From: Desulfosarcina ovata subsp. ovata
GTDB taxonomy: Bacteria; Desulfobacterota; Desulfobacteria; Desulfobacterales; Desulfosarcinaceae
Assembly (NCBI RefSeq): GCF_009689005.1
Contig: NZ_AP021879.1
Coordinates: forward strand, 7,131,501 to 7,195,500
DNA length: 64,000 bases
Direction of reading: 5' to 3'
The position numbers and the translations under genes are program-made. Position 1 is the first letter of the stretch, and the number at the start of each line of letters is the position of its first letter. The notes below the pieces were generated by a model, which worked only from the letters and a program-made list of their open reading frames with translations, was not told the origin of the DNA and did not search any database. Shown one piece after another: positions 36,142 through 45,883 of the stretch.

Positions 36142-37668
36142 TTATTTCCTGGGCTTGTCCAGGTAGTCTATCCCGGATTCGTATACCTCCTTGAGCTTTA
36201 GCTCAATCTGATCGCAGAGCGTTTTCAGGACCTTAATTCGGGCGAAGTGCTTGTTGTTAGCCTCCACCAGGATCCAGGGCGCAAGCTGTGTACTGGTTCG
36301 ATCAACCATGTCGCAGACTGCCTGTTCGTAAAGTTCCCACTTCTCCCGGTTGCGCCAATCCTCTTCGGTGATTTTGTATCGTTTAAAGGCGGTCTTCTCC
36401 CGATCCTTGAAACGGCGCAGCTGTTCATCCTTGGTAATTGTCAGCCAGAATTTGACCACCAGCAGGTTGTGGCGTACCATCTGCGCCTCAAAGTCGTTGA
36501 TTTCGCTGTAGGCCCGCATCCAGTCGGCTTCAGCGCAGAATCCTTCCGCCCGTTCCACCAGCACCCGCCCATACCAGGAACGGTCGAAGATGGTCACCCG
36601 ACCCTTGCGTGGCAGGTGACGCCAGAAGCGCCACAGGTAGGGGTGGGCCTGTTCCTCGTCGGTCGGGGCGGCGATGGGGATGACCTGGTAGTATCGGGCA
36701 TCCAGAGCCCCTGTGATACGGCGAATACTTCCCCCCTTACCCGCAGCATCATTGCCTTCGAAAACGGCAATCACGGATATATATTTAAACTTGGGATCGC
36801 GGGTGAGTTCGTTGAGCCGGGCCTGGTATTTTTCGAGTTTGGCCTTGTAATCTTTTTTGTCCAGGGACTGGGTCATATCCAGGGTCTTGAGGATATGCAG
36901 GTTATCAATGGGCAGGATCAGGGGCGGGGCCAGGGACTTGGGCATGGGGCTGTTGACCCGCTCCAGTCGGTCATGGATGGCCTTGAGGATGGTGTTGCCC
37001 ACGGTAAGACTGCGATAACGGTCATCTTCTCCCTCAACGATCAACCAGGGAGACTCGGCGGTACTGGTATGACGGATGACGACCTCATGCACCTTCCTGA
37101 ACTTGTCGTACTGTTTAAAATGTTTCCAGTCACGCTTGCTCACTCGCCAGCGGGTGAGCGGATTTTTCTCCAGTTCCTTGAACCGTTTCCTCTGTTTTTC
37201 CTTGGAAAGATGGAGCCAGAATTTGATGATCAGCGCACCCTCGTCCACCAGCATTTTTTCCAGCCGTTTGGCCCGCTCCAGGCTCCGTTCGAGATCCGCG
37301 GTCTTGGTCCTGCCCTTCACACGGTTGATGATGGGCCAGGTGTACCAGGAGCCGAGGAAAACGCCAATCTTGCCCTTGGGCGGCAGGGCCCGCCAGAAGC
37401 GCCACATCATTGGCCGATCAAGTTCCTCGTCCGAGGGCTCGCCCATGCCGTGGGTCTGGATATGGCGCGGATCCATCCACTCGTTGATCAGGTTGACCGT
37501 AGCTCCTCGACCCGCTCCGTCCAGACCACCGATGAGAATGATCATCTGAAAGGCACCAACCTCCGCCAGTTCCAACTGTACATCGAGGAGGGCCTCTCGC
37601 AGAGCTGGAACTTCCTTCTCATACACCGATTTTTTGACCTTATGTCCCAATTCCGCAGATTCAAACAT
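36142..37668 (-). CDS. pap: Polyphosphate:AMP phosphotransferase (tandem PPK2)
   Basis: 508 residues with two fused PPK2 domains, as in class II PPK2 enzymes that make ADP from AMP and polyphosphate. Domain 1 (residues 10-230) has the Walker A-like GGLDGAGRGATV; domain 2 (270-495) has EGNDAAGKGGSIRRI and the lid DRSWYGRVLVER. Domain 1 has degenerate lid residues (LGSWYTWPI instead of DRSWYGR), so only the second is probably catalytic, as in known members. AAGGAGG precedes the ATG at 37668. Monocistronic, right after a truncated MFS gene. Confidence 0.9.
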   Translation of the reverse strand: MFESAELGHKVKKSVYEKEVPALREALLDVQLELAEVGAFQMIILIGGLDGAGRGATVNLINEWMDPRHIQTHGMGEPSDEELDRPMMWRFWRALPPKGKIGVFLGSWYTWPIINRVKGRTKTADLERSLERAKRLEKMLVDEGALIIKFWLHLSKEKQRKRFKELEKNPLTRWRVSKRDWKHFKQYDKFRKVHEVVIRHTSTAESPWLIVEGEDDRYRSLTVGNTILKAIHDRLERVNSPMPKSLAPPLILPIDNLHILKTLDMTQSLDKKDYKAKLEKYQARLNELTRDPKFKYISVIAVFEGNDAAGKGGSIRRITGALDARYYQVIPIAAPTDEEQAHPYLWRFWRHLPRKGRVTIFDRSWYGRVLVERAEGFCAEADWMRAYSEINDFEAQMVRHNLLVVKFWLTITKDEQLRRFKDREKTAFKRYKITEEDWRNREKWELYEQAVCDMVDRTSTQLAPWILVEANNKHFARIKVLKTLCDQIELKLKEVYESGIDYLDKPRK

Positions 37669-37702
37669 GAGCGCCTCCTTTTACTGCCCCTTGAAGTGAG
37701 GA

Positions 37703-37805
37703 TTCCATCGATGGGCCCCATGATGACGCCCAGCATCACTGCACTGAGGATCATCCATTTTTTTCTATCGCCCTGGGGGACAGATATCGAAGTCTTTTCG
37801 GTCAT
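37703..37805 (-). pseudogene. MFS (DHA2/EmrB-type) transporter N-terminal remnant
   Basis: MTEKTSISVPQGDRKKWMIL followed by SAVMLGVIMGPIDG, the first cytoplasmic segment and helix 1 of DHA2 drug:proton antiporters. Homology stops at GPIDG, about base 37706, just before the ribosome binding site of pap. The rest of the transporter is missing, so a deletion joined its 5' end to pap. Confidence 0.6.
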
Positions 37806-37808
37806 CAC

Positions 37809-38143
37809 CGTTTCCTTATATGAGTCCCAAGCCTGTACAAGTAAACTTGATATCCGCGCATCCCCACGCTATCCATGAATACATTCCGTTTCGGGAGCCT
37901 ATCGGTGGGACATCATTGAAAAAGGAAATATTGGTTAAATCCTATTTCGAACGGCAAAGAATCGCAATCGATTTTTGCTCGAACGGGTTCATTGCTAATC
38001 TCATAAAATTAGGTGCTTCAGAATAAGCGTGCATTTGTCGGCCAAACACCGACACATAAATCAGGTATTATCCGACTGTGAGTTTTTATCTCTGTGATTA
38101 TTTTTCCATTAAGCAATGAAAACCGAACAAAGGAGAAATTTTT
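37809..38143. other. Spacer between pap remnant and PRC gene
   Basis: No gene seen. A dyad TGTCGG...CCGACA (about 38036-38055) and an AT-rich stretch just before AAAGGAG (ribosome binding site of the PRC gene) suggest that the promoter of that gene lies here. Confidence 0.4.
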
Positions 38144-38761
38144 ATGGAAATTCCTGTCGGCGTAGACGTGATATGCGGCACAGCGGTATGTGGCTGCTCG
38201 AAATACCTGGTGATCAATCCGGTCAATGATCAAGTGACCCACCTGGTGGTTGCCGAAAAACTCCCTCCTCATACGGAGCGCCTGGTGCCGCTTGACTACA
38301 TCCTGTCGTCCACCGCGGCGTCCACCCAACTGCGGTGCAGTCCAAGCGAGTTTGCCGATCTTGAGCCTTTCATGAAAAACGACTACCTCAACCCGCTTGA
38401 GTTGGTAGATGTGAGGGCTTACAGAAATTCCGTCGTGCTCTGGCCTTACGGCGCCCATGGCAAGCCCCAGGAACTGGAAAACGAAACGCATTTCCCACCG
38501 GGCGAAGTCCTGATCCGCCGGGGTTCGCGCGTGAACGCCACCGATGGCAAAATCGGCAAGGTGGATGAATTGCTGATCAACCCCCTGAACGACCAGATTT
38601 CACATATCATCATGCGCGAAGGTCACCTTTGGGGGCATAAGGACGTTACCATTCCGGTTTCCAAAATCGAGAAGATTGCCGATGGCGTCGTGCACCTGAA
38701 GCTGGACAAGCAGACCGCCGCCACCCTGCCGGGAACGCCCATCCACCGTAAATGGAAATAG
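38144..38761 (+). CDS. PRC-barrel domain protein
   Basis: 205 residues with two PRC-barrel copies: residues 1-75 (GVDVICGTAVCGCSKYLVINP, THLVVAEK) and 120-190 (GSRVNATDGKIGKVDELLINP, SHIIMREGHLWGHKDVTIP). PRC-barrels are small beta domains found in photosynthetic reaction centres and RNA-processing factors, and in stress-related proteins. Function here unknown. AAAGGAG lies nine bases before the ATG. Confidence 0.8.
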   Translation: MEIPVGVDVICGTAVCGCSKYLVINPVNDQVTHLVVAEKLPPHTERLVPLDYILSSTAASTQLRCSPSEFADLEPFMKNDYLNPLELVDVRAYRNSVVLWPYGAHGKPQELENETHFPPGEVLIRRGSRVNATDGKIGKVDELLINPLNDQISHIIMREGHLWGHKDVTIPVSKIEKIADGVVHLKLDKQTAATLPGTPIHRKWK

Positions 38762-38792
38762 GGCGGTCCCCCGTTCCCACAGGACCGACCGT

Positions 38793-38934
38793 GATGCATA
38801 CGGGGCGACCCACCCGGCCGAGTTCATCGCGGTGATCACCGAGGCTTTTTTCGAAAACCGCTCCAGTTGAAAGCGTACCATCCGGCACTTTACGAGCAAC
38901 TGATCCTCTTTTACCGTTAGGATCCGATGGAGCG
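38793..38934 (+). pseudogene. MtfA-type peptidase C-terminal remnant
   Basis: DAYGATHPAEFIAVITEAFFEN, read up to a stop at about 38855, then in another frame KAYHPALYEQLILFYR-stop-DPMER. This is the end of an M90-family MtfA peptidase (family pattern NxxEFFAVxxExFFE ... PxLYxxLxxFYRQDP), with one frameshift and a stop in place of the usual glutamine. No N-terminal part or HExxH motif is present. Confidence 0.6.
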
Positions 38935-39132
38935 ATTGGACACGGAGGAAAACATGGAACCTGAAGAAAATTTGTCGCGATCGTGGGATTCATCTCGGTT
39001 GGAACGATGGCGGCAATACAGCGTTAATGCTGGTGCTGGAATGGCCGCAGCGGGTGCGGTGAAGCGTAGCGGTCTGCGCCACTTTCAGTCCGGCCGGTTT
39101 GACGCCGGAAGCGCAAAGTGAGGACCTCTCCA

Positions 39133-41703
39133 ATGGAGCGGGCGCAGATGAAAACCGTTAATCTGAAGCGAATCATCCCCTTTTTCGGGCTGGCGCTTTT
39201 TATTCTGGCCGTGGGAGTCCTTTACCATCAGCTGCATACCTATCGATTGCACGATATTATCGTTCAGGTAAATGCCATCTCCCCGGCGCGCATCGGATGG
39301 GCGCTGGTGTTTACGGTGTGCAGCTACCTGACGATGACGGGCTATGACATGCTGGCGCTGCGTTATATTCAGCATGACCTGCCCACGGCCAGGACGGTCC
39401 TGACCGCTTTCGTGAGTTACGCATTCAGCAACAACGTCAGCCTTGCCATGGTTGCCGGGGCGTCGGTACGCTACCACCTCTACAGCGCCTGGGGACTTTC
39501 CGCGGTGGAGATCACCCAGGTCGTACTGTTCTGCTCGGCCAGCCTTTGGCTGGGCTACTGTGCCCTGAGCGGGTTGGTGTTCACCTTCCAGCCCCTGTCC
39601 CTGCCTCAGAGCCTGCACTGGCCCCTGTCCACGATGCAGCCGTTGGGCATTCTGCTTCTGGCGCTGACCGTCCTTTACTGGGGACTCACCCTTTGGGGGA
39701 AGAAGCCGTGGACTTTCAAGGCATGGCGTTTTGTCTCCCCGAACTGGAAAATATCCGGCGTCCAGATCGTGGTTGCCGCCGCGGACTGGCTGCTGGCCGG
39801 TGCCGTTCTTTATGTCCTCTTGCCGGCGCCGTTTCCCATGGGGTTTGCGCATTTCCTAGGGATTTTCCTGATTGCTCAATCGGCCGGGATCATCAGCCAG
39901 GTGCCCGGTGGCCTGGGTGTCTTTGAATCGGTATTGCTGCTGTTGACCCCCGCGGCCCTGGATGTACCCCAAGTTTTGGGGACACTGGTGGTCTACCGGG
40001 GCATCTACTACCTGCTGCCGCTTTTGGTCGCCGCTGTTTTATTGGGGATTGAAGAGTTGCTGCGGCAGCGGGTGTTGTATACCCGGATTCAATCCCTGGC
40101 CGCGGGTGCCATGGAAACGCTGTTCATTCCGCTGCTGAGCCTGGTCGTTTTTGTGGGCGGTGCCATCCTCATGTTTTCCGGCGCCATTCCGGCCGTTTCC
40201 CAACCGCTGGCCTATATGAATTCCGAGCTTCCATTGCCCTTTCTGGAGTTGTCCCATTTTCTTTCCAGCCTGGTCGGCATGGGACTGCTCCTGCTCGCCC
40301 GGGGGCTGCAGCGACGACTGGACGGTGCCTATGTACTGGCCCTCGGCCTGCTGGCGCTGGGCATTGTGACCTCATTTCTCAGGGACTTTGACTACGGGGC
40401 CACCGCCGTTCTTCTGGTGGTTCTGCTGGTGCTGCTTCCCTGCAGACGGTTCTTTTACCGCCGCGCCTCCCTGTTGTCGGAAACGTTCACCTTCGGTTGG
40501 CTGGTCGCCATTGCCATTGTGCTGATATCCTCCATCGAACTGGGCCTGTTTGCCTTTCGCCATGTGGAGTACCGGCATGAGCTGTGGTGGCAATTCAGCG
40601 CGTCGGAGGCGGCACCGCGGTTTTTAAGGGCAACCGTGGGGTCGATGGCACTGGCGTTGGGGGTTGGCATCGCCAGACTGCTGCGTCCGGCGCCCTATCG
40701 TCCGGCACCGGCCGGGGTCGCCGTTCCGGAATCGGTTGCGGCCATTGTACGCCAATCTCCTTCCTCGACCGCCAACCTTGCTCTCCTCGGCGACAAGCAA
40801 TTTTTGTTTAACGCAAATCGTCAGGCGTTTATCATGTTCGGCGTGGTGGGAAAAACCTGGGTCGCGATGGGTGATCCGGTGGGGCCGCCTGAAGAATGGT
40901 CCGAACTTCTCTGGCAATTCCGGCAGGCTGCCAGCGACCACGGTGCCCGTGCCGTTTTTTATGAGGTGGGGCACGAGCACCTCCATTTCTACATCGATAT
41001 GGGACTGTCCTTGCTCAAACTCGGTGAGGAAGCCCGCGTGTCCCTGGACGATTTTTCCCTGGAAGGCCGGGCCCGCCGGAAATTGCGGTACATCCACCGT
41101 AAGCTGGTCAAGAGCGGATATGGTTTTGAAATCGTCGAACCGTTTTCCATCGGGGCTTATGCGGATACGCTGAGAGCCATCTCCGACGCCTGGCTGAAGG
41201 AGAAAAATACCCGTGAAAAAGGATTCTCGCTGGGTTTTTTCGATCCGGCATACCTGCAGTACTTCCCCGTGGGTCTGGTTCGATTCCAAAATGAGATCAT
41301 CGCGTTCGCCAATATCTGGCAAAGCGATGGATTCCATGAGCTTAGCGTGGATCTGATGCGTCACCGGCCCGACGCACCCAACGGGGTGATGGATTTCCTC
41401 TTTGTCGAAATGATGCTGTGGGGCAGGGCCCGGGGATTTCATTGGTTCAATCTGGGACTGGCCCCATTAAATGGAATGGAAACCAAGGACATGGCCCCGT
41501 TTTGGCATCGCTTCAGCGATTTCGTGATGCATATCGGTGATCATTTCTACAACTTTCAAGGGCTGCGCGCTTATAAGGAAAAATTCAATCCGGTATGGCG
41601 GCCCAAGTACCTGGCTGCCAGAGGCGGACTGTCATTACCGCGCACCCTGACCGACATCGGCGCCCTGATATCCGGCGGTCTGAAGGGCATGCTGTTGAAA
41701 TAG
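39133..41703 (+). CDS. mprF: MprF-like phosphatidylglycerol lysyltransferase/flippase
   Basis: About 856 residues. N-terminal flippase with about 14 helices (residues 10-520), including the conserved VSYAFSNNVSLAMVAGASVRYHLY and QVPGGLGVFESVLL blocks; C-terminal GNAT-type aminoacyl transferase domain (560-830; GDKQFLFNANRQAFIMF, AMGDPVGPPEEW, NLGLAPLNG, GLRAYKEKFNPVWRPKYL). MprF transfers lysine or alanine from tRNA to phosphatidylglycerol and flips it, giving resistance to cationic peptides. Start 39133 (GAGGA upstream) or 39148. Followed by a UPF0182 gene 96 bases on. Confidence 0.92.
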   Translation: MERAQMKTVNLKRIIPFFGLALFILAVGVLYHQLHTYRLHDIIVQVNAISPARIGWALVFTVCSYLTMTGYDMLALRYIQHDLPTARTVLTAFVSYAFSNNVSLAMVAGASVRYHLYSAWGLSAVEITQVVLFCSASLWLGYCALSGLVFTFQPLSLPQSLHWPLSTMQPLGILLLALTVLYWGLTLWGKKPWTFKAWRFVSPNWKISGVQIVVAAADWLLAGAVLYVLLPAPFPMGFAHFLGIFLIAQSAGIISQVPGGLGVFESVLLLLTPAALDVPQVLGTLVVYRGIYYLLPLLVAAVLLGIEELLRQRVLYTRIQSLAAGAMETLFIPLLSLVVFVGGAILMFSGAIPAVSQPLAYMNSELPLPFLELSHFLSSLVGMGLLLLARGLQRRLDGAYVLALGLLALGIVTSFLRDFDYGATAVLLVVLLVLLPCRRFFYRRASLLSETFTFGWLVAIAIVLISSIELGLFAFRHVEYRHELWWQFSASEAAPRFLRATVGSMALALGVGIARLLRPAPYRPAPAGVAVPESVAAIVRQSPSSTANLALLGDKQFLFNANRQAFIMFGVVGKTWVAMGDPVGPPEEWSELLWQFRQAASDHGARAVFYEVGHEHLHFYIDMGLSLLKLGEEARVSLDDFSLEGRARRKLRYIHRKLVKSGYGFEIVEPFSIGAYADTLRAISDAWLKEKNTREKGFSLGFFDPAYLQYFPVGLVRFQNEIIAFANIWQSDGFHELSVDLMRHRPDAPNGVMDFLFVEMMLWGRARGFHWFNLGLAPLNGMETKDMAPFWHRFSDFVMHIGDHFYNFQGLRAYKEKFNPVWRPKYLAARGGLSLPRTLTDIGALISGGLKGMLLK

Positions 41704-41799
41704 CGACCGGCAAAAGCAGGGCCCCGGTTCCCATGCGGCCATCTGAAACGCATCCGGTTGATCCGGAAAACGATGAGAAAAACACCAGGAGGTGCCGAA

Positions 41800-44412
41800 A
41801 TGTTATCCCAAAAGAGTCACAAGACCACTAAGATCATCATTTTAATCCTGCTTGCGGTTCTACTTGTTCTGTCCATCGTCTATGTGCTGGAAAAGCTTGT
41901 GGACATCTGGTGGTATGGTGCGCTGGGATACGAATTCTATTTCTGGCAGCGACTTTTTTACCGCTATGCGGTCTTCATCGGGGTGACCCTGATGTTTTCG
42001 GGTTTCTTTTTTTTGAACCTGCATATCGCCTCGCGGGTCCTCCGGAAACCTGTTGATTCCGCCGATTGGCACCAGGCAGACCTTCCGCCATCCGCCAAGT
42101 GGTATCACCGCTTCCGCACGGGATCGCTGATCGTTTCCATTCCGCTTGCCCTGGGGCTGGCGATACTGGTCGCGATGCCCCTTTTCCGACACTGGGAACT
42201 ATTTCTGTTTTACCTTTTCGGGCCCGGCGCCGGTGTCAACGAGCCCGTATTCGGCAAGGATGTCGCCTATTTCCTTTTCTCGTTTCCCATCTACCGAATG
42301 CTTCAACCCTCTCTGCTGGGCAGCTGCATGATCCTGTTTCTGGGGCTGTCCCTGCAATACTGGACTGAACAGAAGCTGCTCGCCCGGCAGGATCGGCGTC
42401 TGCCGGCCGCCGCCAAATGGCACCTCAGCTTCATCCTGCTGATCATTTTCCTGATCGAATCCTGGGACTTCATTCTGCAGCGCAACGAACTCGTTTACCG
42501 GACCGGCAACGCGCCGCTATTTTTCGGACCGGGATTCATAGATATGAATTTCACCGTGCCGTTGATATGGTTGCAACTGGCCTTCTTGACGGCATCCATC
42601 TTTTGTCTGCTTCTGGCGATCCACTACAACAACGGCTTCAAATGGTTTGCCGGGCTGCTGGTGGGATTCTTTATCGTTGTGGGCGCCAGACATGCCCCCC
42701 TCCTGCCCGAACTCATCAAAAAATACATCGTCAATCCAAACGAGTTTACCCGTGAGGAACCGTTCATTGCCAACAATATTCAATCGACCCTGCAGGCCTA
42801 TCGTCTCGATAATGTCGAGGTTCGCCATTTTTCACCCGAACGGGTTCCGGCCCATTATGACGACCCCCAGGTCAAAAGCGTGCTCGATAACATCCCCCTG
42901 TGGGAAAACCATGCATTCAAGCCCCTGATCGAGCAGCTTCAGGACCTGCGGCCCTACTACACGTTTTCGACAGTGACCGTCGACCGATATACCGTCAATG
43001 GCAAGTATGCGCAGGTCCTGGTGGGCCCCCGGGAGCTCGATTCCCAGAACCTTCCGGCCAATGCGAATAACTGGATCAACCGTCACCTGACGTATACTCA
43101 CGGCTACGGTGCGGCCATGGCCCCGGCAAACCAGGGGGGCGGCGAGCCCATGGCGTGGTTCATGCACGATATTCCCATTCTCTCCGACTACGGGATGACG
43201 ATCCAGCAGCCGGAAATTTACTACGGATTAAAAACCGATTCCTATGTCATCGCGCCCAACAGTACCGGTGAAATGGGGTACCCCAAGGGGAACGACAACG
43301 TGACGGTCAATTATCAGGGCGAGGGAGGGGTCCCGTTCTCCTCGCTGCTCCGCCGGATGGTCTTCTCCTGGCACTTCAAGGACCGCAATCTCCTGTTCAC
43401 CACCCGTACGACCGACCAGAGCAAGATCCTTTTCCGGCGCAATATCACCGCGCGGATTCAGACCCTGACGCCCTTTCTGATGCTGGACAGCACCCCATAC
43501 ATGGTGGCAACGTCAAAGGGAATTTTTTGGATCCAGGATGCATACACCACCTCCAATTGGTATCCTGACGCCGCTCCGATTGAATTTAAAGGCACTCGTC
43601 TCAACTATATTCGCAATTCGGTCAAGATTGTCGTGGACGCCTTCAACGGAACGGTGGACTACTACATTTTCGACACGCAGGACCCCATCGTGCGCGCCTA
43701 CGACCGCATCTACCCGGGCCTTTTGAAGGACAAGGCGGAAATGCCGGCGGACATCCGCGAGCATATCCGCTACCCTCGCGACTTTTTCGACATCCAGATG
43801 CGCATTTACACCAAATACCACCAGACCGATCCCAAGGTTTTCTACCAGCAGGAAGACGTCTGGGCATACGCGGAGGTCATCGCCAAAGACGCCAATACGA
43901 CGATGCAGCCCCGGTATATGACCCTCAACCTGTTTCAACCCGATAAACTCGACTTCCTTTTGCTCATGCAAATGAGTCCCAAGGGCAACACCAATCTGCG
44001 GTCGATGGCGTTTGCCGGCTGCGATGTCGCCAACTACGGGAAAATCGTCGTTTACGATTTCCCCAAAGGCGAACTGGTGTTCAGCCCGACACAGACCTAT
44101 GCCATCATCAATGAAGACCCGGATATCGCCAATCAGTTCACCCTTTGGGATCAATCCGGATCCAAAATCATCCACGGACGCGTGAGCATCCTGCCCATCG
44201 GCCGGACCATATTTTACATCCAGCCGATATTCCTGAAATCCTCCTACGAGGTGCAGATTCCTGAACTGCAGCGAATTATCGTCAGTGAAGGTCAGGTTGC
44301 CGTCATGGAACCTTCGATTGAGGAGGCCTACAAAAAGCTCTTACAGAAAACGAGTGTGGAAATGGAGCAATTGGATAACCGGTATCCGGTACTTGCTCCC
44401 GGGAACCGCTAA
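41800..44412 (+). CDS. UPF0182 family membrane protein
   Basis: 870 residues, the normal size of UPF0182/COG1615. Seven or so transmembrane helices fill residues 10-310, followed by a large soluble domain with FIANNIQSTLQAYRLDNVEV, TYTHGYGAAMAPAN and IYYGLKTDSYVIA, all typical of the family. Function unknown. Start 41800 is preferred because AGGAGGT lies seven bases ahead; an upstream ATG at 41770 region lacks one. Same strand and 96 bases after mprF, so possibly one transcription unit. Confidence 0.92.
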   Translation: MLSQKSHKTTKIIILILLAVLLVLSIVYVLEKLVDIWWYGALGYEFYFWQRLFYRYAVFIGVTLMFSGFFFLNLHIASRVLRKPVDSADWHQADLPPSAKWYHRFRTGSLIVSIPLALGLAILVAMPLFRHWELFLFYLFGPGAGVNEPVFGKDVAYFLFSFPIYRMLQPSLLGSCMILFLGLSLQYWTEQKLLARQDRRLPAAAKWHLSFILLIIFLIESWDFILQRNELVYRTGNAPLFFGPGFIDMNFTVPLIWLQLAFLTASIFCLLLAIHYNNGFKWFAGLLVGFFIVVGARHAPLLPELIKKYIVNPNEFTREEPFIANNIQSTLQAYRLDNVEVRHFSPERVPAHYDDPQVKSVLDNIPLWENHAFKPLIEQLQDLRPYYTFSTVTVDRYTVNGKYAQVLVGPRELDSQNLPANANNWINRHLTYTHGYGAAMAPANQGGGEPMAWFMHDIPILSDYGMTIQQPEIYYGLKTDSYVIAPNSTGEMGYPKGNDNVTVNYQGEGGVPFSSLLRRMVFSWHFKDRNLLFTTRTTDQSKILFRRNITARIQTLTPFLMLDSTPYMVATSKGIFWIQDAYTTSNWYPDAAPIEFKGTRLNYIRNSVKIVVDAFNGTVDYYIFDTQDPIVRAYDRIYPGLLKDKAEMPADIREHIRYPRDFFDIQMRIYTKYHQTDPKVFYQQEDVWAYAEVIAKDANTTMQPRYMTLNLFQPDKLDFLLLMQMSPKGNTNLRSMAFAGCDVANYGKIVVYDFPKGELVFSPTQTYAIINEDPDIANQFTLWDQSGSKIIHGRVSILPIGRTIFYIQPIFLKSSYEVQIPELQRIIVSEGQVAVMEPSIEEAYKKLLQKTSVEMEQLDNRYPVLAPGNR

Positions 44413-44450
44413 TGCGCCACGGGCCAAACCCCCTGCTCCCTTTCGTTACC

Positions 44451-45757
44451 GGACCTTGCTCATTGAGGCATCGCAGGTAACTCAGGTTTATCGAAATCGA
44501 AATCGAAGTCGAAATCGAAATCGAAGTCGAAATCGAAATCGACGATGTATATTGGAATTACTGGTTGACAAAAGAGCAATAGACGGTTCCCGGTTTTCCA
44601 GTTTCCCATGTCGCTGACTACCATTGACCGCAAGTCGCTAAACATCCAGTCTGCATGCCTCCGTCCCATTTCTTTTCGATTTCGATAGCGATCCCGATTT
44701 CGATTTGGATCAGAGTAACGATCCGTACGCGATCGCCCTGTAAGGCACATCACATACCAAGGTTACTTGCGATTGCCCTGGACCTTGCTCATTGAGGCAT
44801 CGCAGGTAACTCAGGTTTATCGAAATCGAAATCGAAATCGAAGTCGAAATCGAAGTCGAAATCGACGATGTATATTGGAATTACTGGTTGACAAAAGAGC
44901 AATAGACGGTTCCCGGTTTTCCAGTTTCCCATGTAGCTGACTACCATTGACCGCAAGTCGCTAAACATCCAGTCTGCATGCCTCCGTCCCATTTCTTTTC
45001 GATTTCGATAGCGATCCCGATTTCGATTTGGATCAGAGTAATGATCCGTACGCGATCGCCCTGTAAGGCACATCACATACCAAGGTTACTTGCGATTGCT
45101 CTGGACCTTGCTCATTGAGGCATCGCAGGTAACTCAGGTTTATCGAAATCGAAATCGAAATCGAAATCGAAGTCGAAATCGACGATGTATATTGGAATTA
45201 CTGGTTGACAAAAGAGCAATAGACGGTTCCCGGTTTTCCAGTTTCCCATGTAGCTGACTACCATTGACCGCAAGTCGCTAAACATCCAGTCTGCATGCCT
45301 CTGTCCCATTTCTTTTCGATTTCGATTTCGATAGCGATCCCGATTTCGATTTGGATCAGAGTAACGATCCGTACGCGATCGCCCTGTAAGGCACATCACA
45401 TACCAAGGTTACTTGCGATTGCTCTGGACCTTGCTCATTGAGGCATCGCAGGTAACTCAGGTTTATCGAAATCGAAATCGAAGTCGAAATCGACGATGTA
45501 TATTGGAATTACTGGTTGACAAAAGAGCAATAGACGGTTCCCGGTTTTCCAGTTTCCCATGTCGCTGACTACCATTGACCGCAAGTCGCTAAACATCCAG
45601 TCTGCATGCCTCCGTCCCATTTCTTTTCGATTTCGATAGCGATCCCGATTTCGATTTGGATCAGAGTAACGATCCGTACGCGATCGCCCTGTAAGGCACA
45701 TCACATACCAAGGTTACATGCGATTGCCCTGGACCCCGCTCATTGAGGCATCGCAGG
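44451..45757. repeat. Four tandem units of 305-329 bp with hexamer tract
   Basis: Units begin with GGACCTTGCTCATTGAGGCA at 44451, 44780, 45103 and 45426, with a partial fifth at 45731-45757. Unit lengths are 329, 323, 323 and 305. The differences are multiples of six and come from a tract of AAATCG/AAGTCG hexamers (8, 7, 6 and 4 copies), plus one extra hexamer in a second tract in unit 3. The second tract (TCGATTTCGATAGCG) is the reverse complement of the first, so each unit has inverted arms around about 150 unique bases. Outside the tracts the units are almost identical. The minus strand has an open frame in every unit (97, 95, 95, 89 codons, ending in DF repeats), but no ribosome binding site. 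Confidence 0.95.
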
Positions 45758-45883
45758 TTTGGCCGGAATGGTGTATAATGGCGCAAGGATCGAGGCGACC
45801 GGTTGACAGTTCCCCTTATACGGAAACGCTGTTTTTTTATCCGGGGCCGATGTGGATGGCGATTTTCATTTTTCGGATGAGTC

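Noticed and set aside
36247..37878. 543-codon plus-strand frame opposite pap
   Set aside because: Antisense shadow; pap has both Walker motifs and a strong ribosome binding site.
44460..45704. Four minus-strand open frames of 89-97 codons with DF repeats
   Set aside because: No ribosome binding site or promoter; the frames follow from hexamer repeats that cannot break frame.
44451..45757. Reading the 323-bp array as a CRISPR
   Set aside because: Units are nearly identical along their whole length; there are no unique spacers.
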